Positions 1-8,000 of a stretch of DNA of 64,000 nt are shown piece by piece. Position 1 is the stretch's first letter; the number at the start of each line of letters is the position of its first letter. This DNA is from JABWCQ01 sp964530625 (GTDB lineage: Bacteria > Electryoneota > RPQS01). The notes under the pieces are model-generated. The model saw nothing but the letters and a program-made list of their open reading frames with translations. It did not search any database and had not been told where the DNA came from. A program made the position numbers and the translations under genes. The stretch lies in NCBI GenBank assembly GCA_964530625.1, contig CAZHAK010000008.1, positions 1 to 64,000 of the forward strand, read 5' to 3'.

Positions 1-133
1 TAACACTCACGCCCCCCCCCCTTTTCAATAGTTGTGTCACAAAATCACAAAGTTTCCTTGACCCCCTAAGCTATCTATTTTCAGGATGCTAAGGTTCTTG
101 CCAATAAGTATGGATAAGTTAAGTACATAAGAA

Positions 134-159
134 GAGGCGGCTCCAAAAAGAGCCGCCTC
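134..159 (-). terminator. Hairpin terminator of the FKBP gene
   Basis: A perfect 10-bp inverted repeat (GAGGCGGCTC / GAGCCGCCTC, six-base loop) lies 45 bases beyond the stop of the FKBP gene. Read on the minus strand it is followed by TTCTTAT, a weak U-tract. The upstream bases 1-133 hold no gene I can support. Confidence 0.6.
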
Positions 160-203
160 AAACAAAAAGCCGGTGCGCCAGCACAAAACCCGCTTAACAG
201 CGG

Positions 204-752
204 TTACTTTGCTGGATTGATATCCATGAGTTCAACATCAAAGATGAGCGTCGAATTGGGCGGAATCGCAGGCGGGCGACCGCCTTCGCCATAGGCTAAA
301 TTCGGCGGGCAGATTAGCTGAAATTTGCCGCCCTTTTTCATCAGTAACAGGCCCTCTTCCCATCCGGCAATCACCCGCGGGGGTGTTGCAGCTAACGGAA
401 AGTCCAAGGGAGTGCCAGCGCCGTCATAACTGGAGTAGAACTTGCTGCCATCCTGAAACCAGCCGGTCGTGTGCACGATGACCACGTCACCTTTCTTGGC
501 GTTGTCGCCCGACCCATTAGACATGACGAGATATCTCAAACCGCTCGCCGTGGTCACTGTGTCACCCGTGACTTTCCACATGGTCCGTTCGGTAGGCTTC
601 TCGGTGGGCTTGGAATCGTCTGCTTTCATTGTTTCGGCAACTTTTTTCTCGGATTCGGTGGTTTTTGCGGCATCTGCGGGCTTATTTGAGCTGCCACAGC
701 CCATTATGAGGCCAAAAGCAAGCATCGCGCACAGGCGCAAGATGTTCGTCAT
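204..752 (-). CDS. FKBP-type peptidyl-prolyl cis-trans isomerase lipoprotein
   Basis: Predicted envelope lipoprotein of 182 residues that catalyses cis-trans isomerisation of prolyl bonds and so assists folding of exported proteins. A signal peptide ends in the lipobox LIMGC, with the lipidated cysteine at residue 19. A low-complexity charged linker (about 20-60) leads to one complete FKBP domain (about 70-180). The domain shows the family marks: KKGDVVIVHTTGWFQDGSKF, VIAGWEEGLLLMKKGGK, LAYGEGG and IPPNSTLIFDVELMDI. The length fits a single-domain secreted FKBP (FkpA/Mip type without the dimerisation helix region). It is a monocistronic gene with its own promoter (816-844) and terminator, divergent from the GH13 gene. 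Identification of the family is firm; the client proteins are unknown. Confidence 0.93.
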   Translation of the reverse strand: MTNILRLCAMLAFGLIMGCGSSNKPADAAKTTESEKKVAETMKADDSKPTEKPTERTMWKVTGDTVTTASGLRYLVMSNGSGDNAKKGDVVIVHTTGWFQDGSKFYSSYDGAGTPLDFPLAATPPRVIAGWEEGLLLMKKGGKFQLICPPNLAYGEGGRPPAIPPNSTLIFDVELMDINPAK

Positions 753-791
753 GATTATCCTTTCTGTCGATTAGGCGGGTCAAAACCGGCC

Positions 792-820
792 TTGTTTCTT
801 AGGCTTTAATGCCGTAATAT
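792..820 (+). promoter_or_regulatory. Promoter of the GH13-hldD operon
   Basis: TTGTTT (792-797), 17-base spacer, TAATAT (815-820) on the plus strand. The predicted transcript start is near 827, giving a leader of about 55 bases. The -10 box overlaps the -10 box of the opposing FKBP promoter. Confidence 0.5.
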
Positions 821-844
821 AAGAAAAGCACCCTGGGGGTGCAA
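816..844 (-). promoter_or_regulatory. Promoter of the FKBP gene
   Basis: On the minus strand TTGCAC (844-839), a 17-base spacer and TATATT (821-816). The predicted start is near 809, 57 bases before the ATG at 752. TATATT is the -10 sequence that recurs at most promoters of this window. Confidence 0.55.
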
Positions 845-881
845 CTCATTATTACCATTCTTTGTGAAAGGCGCGTGGGAG

Positions 882-2444
882 ATGAATTCGTGCCGGAATA
901 TTCTCGAGATTAATACCCGGTTGTGGTCACGGCAACTGGGCGGCGCGGCCCCCTTGTCTTTAGGGGATGTCGAAGCCGAGCACTTTGATCGCTGGAAGTC
1001 GCGGGGAATCGAAGCCGTATGGCTGATGGGAATTTGGCGGCCCAGCGAAGCTTCGCGCGAAATTGCGCGGCATCATGAGGGCTTACGCAAAGACTATGCG
1101 GAGGTCTTGCCGGACTGGTCGGAAGATGATGTCACGGCCTCGCCGTACGCGATTGTCGGCTATGAAGTCAATTCCGAATTGGGCGGCGAAGACGGCTTAA
1201 AGAAATTTCGCGAGAATCTGCGTCGTCGCGGCATGAAATTGATTCTGGACTTTGTGCCCAGTCACACGGCGCGCGATCATCCGTGGACCTACACGAATCC
1301 CGACTACTTTATTCTGGGAACCGATGAGGATCTGGAGCGCGATCCGACCTCGTGGTTTCGCGCTGAGTCGGAATATGGCCCGCGTGTCATCGCACACGGT
1401 CGCGATCCGTATTTCCCCGCCTGGTCGGATACGGCTCAGCCGGACATGCGCAAGCTGGATACTCAGTTCGCCGTTCTGAACGAGTTGCAATCCGTGGCGG
1501 ATCGTTGCGACGGAGTGCGCTGCGATATGGCGATGCTGATTCTCTCGCATATTTTCACGAAGACATGGGGCGGAGAGATGCGCGAGTTCTGGGCGAACGC
1601 GATTCGTCAAGTGCGGGAGAAGCATCCTGAGTTTGTCTTCATCGCCGAAGTCTATTGGGGGCTTGATCTCGAGTTGAACGAGATGGGGTTTGATTATACC
1701 TACGACAAAGATCCGCTCGATTGGGCGACCGGCCCGACCGGATTGTCGCGTGTGCAGTTTGACTACGACGAAGCGAAGCATCGCCGCAGAATCCGCTTCC
1801 TCGAAAACCACGACGAGAAGCGCATCGCGGCTCTGCTTTCTCTTCCGATGCATCGCGCCGCGGCGACGTGGATTTTTTCTTTGCCTTCCGCGAACCTGTT
1901 CTACCAAGGGCAGCTTATGGGCGCACTTCATAAGGCTCCCGTCCAGCTTTTGCGCATGCCCCAGGAAGAAGTCAATCAGGACATCGCGCACTTCTACGAG
2001 CAGTTGATGGCCGTCGTGTCTCACGACTCAATGAAGTCGGGATCATGGACCTTTCTTCATCCGCGCCAGTCGTGGCAGGGGAATGAAACACATTGGCAAG
2101 TGTTGGCGCAGTCCTGGGATCACGAAGACAAACACTTGCGCGTCTTTGTCAACTGGGCGGACTATCGCAGTCAGTGTTGGGTGGACTTGAATTTCGGCAA
2201 TTTGCAGGGAAAGGAAGTTATCCTGCGGGACATGCTCACAAGTAAAGTTTACATCCGTGACGGCGTGGAGGTAATGATGCGTGGCATCTATCTGGATCTG
2301 GAGCCGTGGGAAGCGCATGCCTTCGATTGCGAAGTGCGCGACGCGGCGGCGGTCACGGATGATTCCGAACACGAGCACGAGTCGGCGATGTTGAAAGACG
2401 CGCGAGCATGGGCCACTCGCAAACAGAATGAAGAGCAGCACTAA
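882..2444 (+). CDS. GH13 alpha-amylase family glycoside hydrolase
   Basis: Cytoplasmic (no signal peptide) TIM-barrel enzyme acting on alpha-glucans or short alpha-glucosides; substrate not determinable here. All GH13 conserved regions are present: region I DFVPSH (about 123-128), region II GVRCDMA with nucleophile Asp 215, region III FIAEVYW with general acid Glu 256, region IV FLENHDE with the transition-state Asp 311. I chose the ATG at 882 (520 residues) because GAAAGG lies 10 bases upstream; a GTG at 864 is the alternative. The N-terminal LEINTRLW is a common beginning of small bacterial GH13 enzymes. The stop codon is immediately followed by the hldD ATG, so the two are cotranscribed. 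The acidic C-terminal tail (about 485-520) has no family match that I recognise. Confidence 0.9.
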   Translation: MNSCRNILEINTRLWSRQLGGAAPLSLGDVEAEHFDRWKSRGIEAVWLMGIWRPSEASREIARHHEGLRKDYAEVLPDWSEDDVTASPYAIVGYEVNSELGGEDGLKKFRENLRRRGMKLILDFVPSHTARDHPWTYTNPDYFILGTDEDLERDPTSWFRAESEYGPRVIAHGRDPYFPAWSDTAQPDMRKLDTQFAVLNELQSVADRCDGVRCDMAMLILSHIFTKTWGGEMREFWANAIRQVREKHPEFVFIAEVYWGLDLELNEMGFDYTYDKDPLDWATGPTGLSRVQFDYDEAKHRRRIRFLENHDEKRIAALLSLPMHRAAATWIFSLPSANLFYQGQLMGALHKAPVQLLRMPQEEVNQDIAHFYEQLMAVVSHDSMKSGSWTFLHPRQSWQGNETHWQVLAQSWDHEDKHLRVFVNWADYRSQCWVDLNFGNLQGKEVILRDMLTSKVYIRDGVEVMMRGIYLDLEPWEAHAFDCEVRDAAAVTDDSEHEHESAMLKDARAWATRKQNEEQH

Positions 2445-3425
2445 ATGATTTTGATTACAGGAGCGGCGGGCTTTATCGGCAGCGCTTGCGTATGGTCCTT
2501 GAACCAGCGCGGCATTACCGATTTGGTGCTCGCCGATAGTTTCGGCAAGACAGAGAAGTGGAAAAATCTGCGCGGCTTGAAATTCCGCGAGTTCGTGGAT
2601 CGCGGAGACTTGTTTGAAGCTCTGGAATCCGCTTATTGGGCGCGCGAAGTCTCCGCTGTGCTGCACATGGGCGCGTGTGCGGACACGACGCAAACCGACG
2701 TGGATTTTTTGACGACGTGGAATTACGAGTATTCGCGGATACTCTGCGAATGGTCGCTGGCGAATAACGCGCGGTTTATCTACGCGTCGTCGGCGGCGGT
2801 GTATGGCGACGGTTCGCTCGGATTTTCGGATGACGACAAGCTGACGCCCAAACTGCGTCCGCTGAACGCTTACGGTTTTTCCAAGTGGCTCTTCGATATG
2901 TGGGTATTGGAAAACGGCGTGCAGGACAAAGTCGCGGGTTTGAGATTCTTTAACGTTTTCGGTCCCAACGAATATCACAAGGCGCGCATGGCGAGTGTCG
3001 TAATGCACGCCTATCCGCAGGCGCGTGACACGGGCAAAGTCAGGCTATTCGAGTCGCATCGCGATGATTTTAAGCACGGCGAACAGCGCCGCGATTTCAT
3101 TCACATTGCCGAAGTGTTAATGGGAATCAAGTTTCTGCTCGACAAACCGGACGTCAACGGCATTTTCAATTTAGGCACCGGCACTCCGCACACCTATAAT
3201 CAGCTTGCGGAAAATGTCTGCCAAGCTTTGGGCAAGAAACCGAACATTGAATATTTCCCGATGCCCGAAGATTTGCGCAGCCGCTATCAATACGAAACCT
3301 GCGCGGACATGAGCAAGTTCTACGCGGCGGGTCTGCCCAAGTTCACCGACCGTTTCGGCGAATTCGTGCAAAGCTACGTCCGCGACTACATGGACAAGGA
3401 CTCGCGCTATCTGGCGGACGTGTAG
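2445..3425 (+). CDS. hldD: ADP-L-glycero-D-manno-heptose 6-epimerase
   Basis: Last step of ADP-heptose synthesis for the LPS inner core: epimerises ADP-D-glycero-D-manno-heptose to the L,D form using bound NADP. The 326-residue length is normal for HldD. Visible marks are the Rossmann glycine motif TGAAGFIG (5-12), the RGITDLVLADSF segment that is typical of HldD rather than of GalE-type epimerases, the serine pair SS before AVYG (115-121) and the catalytic YxxxK (Tyr 143, Lys 147, in NAYGFSK). The C-terminal part carries NLGTGTPHTYNQLA. It starts one base after the GH13 stop and ends at a strong terminator. It links functionally to the GT9 heptosyltransferase at 21.6-22.7 kb, and supports a heptose-containing LPS. 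Confidence 0.93.
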   Translation: MILITGAAGFIGSACVWSLNQRGITDLVLADSFGKTEKWKNLRGLKFREFVDRGDLFEALESAYWAREVSAVLHMGACADTTQTDVDFLTTWNYEYSRILCEWSLANNARFIYASSAAVYGDGSLGFSDDDKLTPKLRPLNAYGFSKWLFDMWVLENGVQDKVAGLRFFNVFGPNEYHKARMASVVMHAYPQARDTGKVRLFESHRDDFKHGEQRRDFIHIAEVLMGIKFLLDKPDVNGIFNLGTGTPHTYNQLAENVCQALGKKPNIEYFPMPEDLRSRYQYETCADMSKFYAAGLPKFTDRFGEFVQSYVRDYMDKDSRYLADV

Positions 3426-3457
3426 CCTCCTTTCTTGAATCATCTGCATTCGAGTAT

Positions 3458-3495
3458 AAAGAAAACAGCGACTTAACTGCTGTTTTCTTTTTTAT
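3458..3495 (+). terminator. Rho-independent terminator of GH13-hldD
   Basis: Perfect 12-bp stem AAAGAAAACAGC / GCTGTTTTCTTT with a nine-base loop, followed by a T-rich run (TTTTTTATT). It lies 33 bases after the hldD stop. Confidence 0.85.
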
Positions 3496-3522
3496 TGAGT
3501 GACATCTGTCCGGTCGTATTTA
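3495..3522 (+). promoter_or_regulatory. Possible promoter of the secreted protein gene at 3547
   Basis: TTGAGT (3495-3500), a 16-base spacer and TATTTA (3517-3522). It gives only a very short leader before the ATG at 3547. The match is moderate. Confidence 0.35.
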
Positions 3523-3546
3523 GGAAAATCTGTTGTAAATTGAAGT

Positions 3547-4929
3547 ATGCTGCTGGCCATCCTTATCTTATCCATACTTTTCTCGACTGCTGAAGCCGTG
3601 ATTCCGCTCAGGTTGGTCGAAGAAATTCAGCTTCCCGCGCGGACCAGAACGTGGGATGTCGAGCACGTTGAAGACTCAACCAGTTTCGGCTGGGCGGCAT
3701 TGACAGACGGAGCAACTGTGTGGGGAGTGGACTCGCTTGGAGAAGATAGCTTGATAGCAATAGCGGTAGATACAATCTTCTATCAAACTCGCACGGACGG
3801 AGTTGTTGAGCAATATCTTTTCTCGCGTGACTTGTACAATCCATACTACAGCGACCTGTTCTGGGTGGGGCTAAATCTTCTCAAGATGCCGGATCTACCG
3901 GGGTTCTGCGCTGTCGCGCGAAATGTAAGCTGGTGGAGCGAATCCGGCGATCAGTTTCTGCACTATTTTCACTTGACTGGCGATTCGGTGTTATCCATCT
4001 ACCATCTATATCCGGAATCTGATGGAGCATATTCCATAAGGCGTATTGAATCATGGCCCCCGCTACCCCAAGTAGCTCAGCATGTTATCGTTTCCGGCAG
4101 TCGCCATTATTCTGTTGACCACGCTGGCTGTGATGAGAGCACTAATGCGGGCTCAGGCGTTATAGCCGATCTCAATTCTCAGACTCACAGAAGTATTCCC
4201 TGTTTCAACTTCGATATCTACGATCGTTCCGACAGTTTGCTGATGGCTTCCGCAACAGGATTCTCGAGCTACTGGGGCTTTTGTGAAGATCCGCATTACT
4301 ATGTTAGAGTGACGGCGGGGTCTATGTGGTATTCAACAACACCTCAATTCCAAGGCGTCTATACAGACACTCTGCCAAGAGCGATTGGCGTCGTCGGCCA
4401 GCAAGATTTCGACGGCACACGCCGAATCCTCTATTCGAACGGCAATTGCTACAGTGCATCGACAGGCGAAGTTTTGTACTCGAGCATTCCCTTTGCCAAC
4501 ACAACCCTTTCCGCCTACATCAGAGACGCTCCCGGAGAAGATTTTCTTTCGTTTCAGTCCAATCGCTTCGATATTTACGACGGACGCACCGGAGAATTCG
4601 TCGATTCGACGACACAGATTCAAGGAGTTCCCGTCAAGAAATTCGTCGGAACAGGTTACGATGAACTGCTCACATTCGACAACGCTACCAAGATTGTGCG
4701 CATTTACCAACCTTACCCGGCGCTGCTGACGATACTCACAACGGAAAACGGGCAGGTTGAATTGACATGGACGGAGAGCCCCGGAGTAATTGCCTATCAG
4801 CTTGACCGCGCCGAGGACTCGGATTTTGTAACATATAGTTCTGATTTCTTTTCACCAAACATCACTTCAATCACTCTTGAACCGCAATCCGGTATTGAAT
4901 TTTTCCGCGTAACTCCGCTCTTCGAATAG
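3547..4929 (+). CDS. Secreted protein of unknown function, C-terminal Fn3-like segment
   Basis: 460 residues, function not recognised. A signal peptide (residues 1 to about 18, LLAILILSILFSTAEA) indicates export. The body reads as short, aromatic-rich beta strands with many Asp-Ser and Gly-Asp turns, compatible with a beta-propeller (segments such as QQDFDGTRRILYSNGNCY and GTGYDELLTFDNATKIVRIY recall VCBS/FG-GAP blades). The last 75 residues (LLTILTTENGQVELTWTES...) look like one fibronectin type III-like strand set. Unlike its neighbours it has no T9SS sorting domain: it ends with FFRVTPLFE. It is monocistronic between two terminators. It could be a periplasmic or surface protein anchored by partners. 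Confidence 0.75.
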   Translation: MLLAILILSILFSTAEAVIPLRLVEEIQLPARTRTWDVEHVEDSTSFGWAALTDGATVWGVDSLGEDSLIAIAVDTIFYQTRTDGVVEQYLFSRDLYNPYYSDLFWVGLNLLKMPDLPGFCAVARNVSWWSESGDQFLHYFHLTGDSVLSIYHLYPESDGAYSIRRIESWPPLPQVAQHVIVSGSRHYSVDHAGCDESTNAGSGVIADLNSQTHRSIPCFNFDIYDRSDSLLMASATGFSSYWGFCEDPHYYVRVTAGSMWYSTTPQFQGVYTDTLPRAIGVVGQQDFDGTRRILYSNGNCYSASTGEVLYSSIPFANTTLSAYIRDAPGEDFLSFQSNRFDIYDGRTGEFVDSTTQIQGVPVKKFVGTGYDELLTFDNATKIVRIYQPYPALLTILTTENGQVELTWTESPGVIAYQLDRAEDSDFVTYSSDFFSPNITSITLEPQSGIEFFRVTPLFE

Positions 4930-4955
4930 CGCAAAACTTTTGTAGATATGAAACC

Positions 4956-4992
4956 GGGGCGACTCACATGAGCCGCCCCGCTCTTTCTTTTC
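4956..4992 (+). terminator. Terminator of the secreted protein gene
   Basis: GGGGCGACTC, loop ACAT, GAGCCGCCCC (one A-C mismatch), then GCTCTTTCTTTTC. It lies 26 bases after the stop at 4929. Confidence 0.65.
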
Positions 4993-5004
4993 AAGGCAGA
5001 TGGC

Positions 5005-5060
5005 GATTCTGATTCCGGCGGGGAACCGCGCTGACGCGCTAAATCCCCGCTCGGCGAAGC
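5005..5060. repeat. Dispersed REP-like element, copy 1
   Basis: The segment GATTCCGGCGGGGAACCGC, a short variable middle, then GCTAAATCCCCGCTCGGCGA. The same two halves occur at 15221-15272 and, inverted, at 50951-50996. The arms GCGGGGA and TCCCCGC can pair into a hairpin. Here it lies just beyond the stop of the giant T9SS gene and may also act as its transcript end. Confidence 0.75.
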
Positions 5061-5067
5061 AACATAC

Positions 5068-8000
5068 TTACTTGAGCAAGATCACCTTTTGCAAGCTCGT
5101 GCGGCCCAGTGCTTCGAGGCGGACGAAATAGACGCCCGTCGGAAGAGCGGAGTTTGTAGACTCGGCGTTCCACGTCATCGTGTGTTCACCTGCTTCATAG
5201 CGGCCTTCGAGAATCGTGCCGACTTCCTGGCCCATCACGTTGAAGGCGCGTACCAGAACGTTCGCGGCTTCCGGCAACACGAAGTTGAAATTCGTGCTCG
5301 GGTTAAACGGATTCGGAAACGCCGGACGCAAACCGAATTCGGTCGGCAGCGCGGCGGGATTCAGATCATTCGTCTGACCCAAACCACTCAGGTTGTTTTC
5401 GCTGTCACGCAATTCATAGCGAACGCGCACAAACGGTTCAACACCTTCAGGCAGATTCAGTTCAATCGTCGCCAGCGTTCCATTGCCGGAAACTCCCGGC
5501 GCCGTGCGGCTCAGGCGGCCAATGTTGACGTCAGCGTACTGACCGTCACGATGCGACAGGAAGATCGTCTGTGCGCCGCGACTCAACAAGTTTCCTTCAC
5601 GCACGTCAGTAATAATCGCGCGCGGATTGAGAACCTCAACGACAAGATGCGCTGACGTCAGTTGCTCGGCGTTGTCCATGCCGATTGAAACCGATGTCAA
5701 GTGACCGCTCTGAGTGTAGGTAATCGTCAAGTGACCCGTGTCGTCAAGATTACTGCCGCCGTTGTCACGAGGTGCGCTTGCATTCGCGCCCTGGGTATTA
5801 AACCATGCGTACATCGTGGAGAGCGAAAGCAAGTCGAACGCGTCCAAACCGCCGTCGGGATTGGCAATCAGATTCGGAACCGTCGCACCGATATAAGGCC
5901 CTATGTCCGCGATCGGATCAAAGGTAATACCGTCGCCGTTCCACCCTTGTGTGAAGATATTCACGTCAGCGAAATTGATCTGGCCGTCAGGCTCAGGAAT
6001 CATGCGCGGCGCGCTGCCCGGTGAGCCACTCGTCGTGGCGATATCCGCAAGATAACCCGCGCGTAAGGACAATCCTGCACGCAAGCCGTTGGTCACTGAA
6101 AGATTGCCAACCGCGCGCAAGTCCGTCGCCGCCGTAAAGCTGATGGCACCGGATGCCGGAATCGCGACCGTGGTTAATGCCTGAATGGTAATCGTTGCGG
6201 CGATGCGCTGACCGTTCAGCGTCAAACCGTCGTCGTCTCCGACCATGGAAGCATTGACGTCAAATGTTCCGGCACCGTTATCAATGTCGGTCAGGAACAC
6301 CGTGTTCGTGAAGCGTTCGCCGCTCCAAAGATTTCCTTCGCTGATACTCAGAACTTGAATCATCGTCGAGGGGAACGTGCAGACCGCTCGTACCGACACC
6401 AGCGAATCAGGATTGTTTGCTACTAATCGCAGAGTTCGCGTCGCGCCGGGCTGCAAGAGCAGATAGCTGTCTCCGTCCAGACCGTCAATCAAAGCGAGTT
6501 CCGGCGAGACGCTCGTGCTGTCACTGCCTTCCGTGCTGTCGCCTCCGAGAACAGTCAGCCAGTCACGGCGCACGATTTTCGCGACTTGATCACGATCCGC
6601 GTCCGCCGCCATGATCACTAAGCCGCTGTCTTCAGCCATAACGCCCAAGCCCAACGGATTGACGAATTGATTGAGCGAATTGCCCGTAGCGCCGACTTGC
6701 GCGACGTAGGACGGAGCGGTGTTGCCGCCCGCGCCTGTGGCTTCGGTGTCTTTATAAATCACAACACGGTCGTTGCCGTTGTCGCTGACGACGAGATAAA
6801 CCTCGCCATTCAACGTGACGACTTCGATGTCTTGCGGCGCGCTCAGGAAATTCGTCGCGCTGCTGCCGGTTCTCCAGGAGACTTTCGGACTAGTCCACGA
6901 ATCCGGATTCACGTTAGCGTTCGGTGTGTAAGAGAATTTCTGCAAGCGGTCATTTCCGGTGTCGCAAACATAGACATCGTAGGAGCCGAGATTGTCGTTG
7001 TAGGCTGCAGCAATTCCGCGCGGATAGGAGAGCTGTCCGCTCGCGCTGCCGAGTGTGCCGAATTCCGCTTCGTCCACGGATTCTTCATAAGTCACGCGAA
7101 TAAACACGCCGCTGGCCGGAATCGCGCCATGCGCGCCGTCACCGAAACGCAATTCGCGCGTATAGCGATCCACTTCACAATAGCGATCTGTCGGGCCTGC
7201 GATCAAAAGATCATCGACAATCGTCCAGGGTGTGACATCGTTGCTTGCCCAAACGGTGTAGGTGTCTTCACCGCCGACCGTGGCCAGTTTGAACGTTTGG
7301 CCGGGAGTGCCGTCCGACTGACCGGGCACGTCCCAGCGCACATCGCCGGCGAAACAGTTATCAATGTTTTCGTAGGCACGAATCACCTTCACGCGATGAT
7401 TGTCGGTATCTGAGACGAGCAGAATGTCGTTTTTGGCGGCTGGTGTGCCGTCGAGTTCGTAGTAGTCACCGATGTTGAAATTCGTGCCGTCAACATCGTC
7501 CGTGGAAGAGACGAAGTTCGTTGTGTTGGAAATCGTGAAGGACAATCCGGGAATGCCCGTGATGTCCGCGGCGCTGTGAGTCCAGACGTGCCAGGCTTGA
7601 ATAACCGACAGTGTGGTTTGATCCGTAATCGAAACGATACCGTCAATCACCTTAAACAATCCGCGCGGTGAACCTGCGCCAAGCGATGTGTAAGCCTTCG
7701 CGCAAGCCATGAACGGAGCCACTTGACCGGCAATCTTCGGACAGGCGAGGCGCGGTTCAAACGCATAGACTGTTGCCGCCGCACCGTCTTCCAAAACTTC
7801 GCGTCCCGTCGTATTGGTCAGGGGGGCCCAAGTCGCCGTGGCGGAGGTGTACTTTTTGTAGCGCAATCCTTCCTGATCCACCACCGTTCCGTATGGATAC
7901 AAAATGTGCAGATTGTTGTCGGGATCCACTTTGACGCTGAAGGACATCGGCGCCACGTCGTCACCTGTTGTAATCACGGTTCCAACGCCGGAGGTAAAGT

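Noticed and set aside
1197..2024. Long minus-strand open frame opposite the GH13 gene
   Set aside because: Arg/His-rich translation without domain pattern; it mirrors a gene with all catalytic motifs on the plus strand.
2043..3008. Minus-strand 321-codon frame opposite GH13/hldD
   Set aside because: Antisense shadow of high-GC codon use; hldD on the other strand is certain.
6667..7413. Plus-strand 248-codon frame inside the giant T9SS gene
   Set aside because: No ribosome site or recognisable domain; opposite strand encodes NHL-like repeats.
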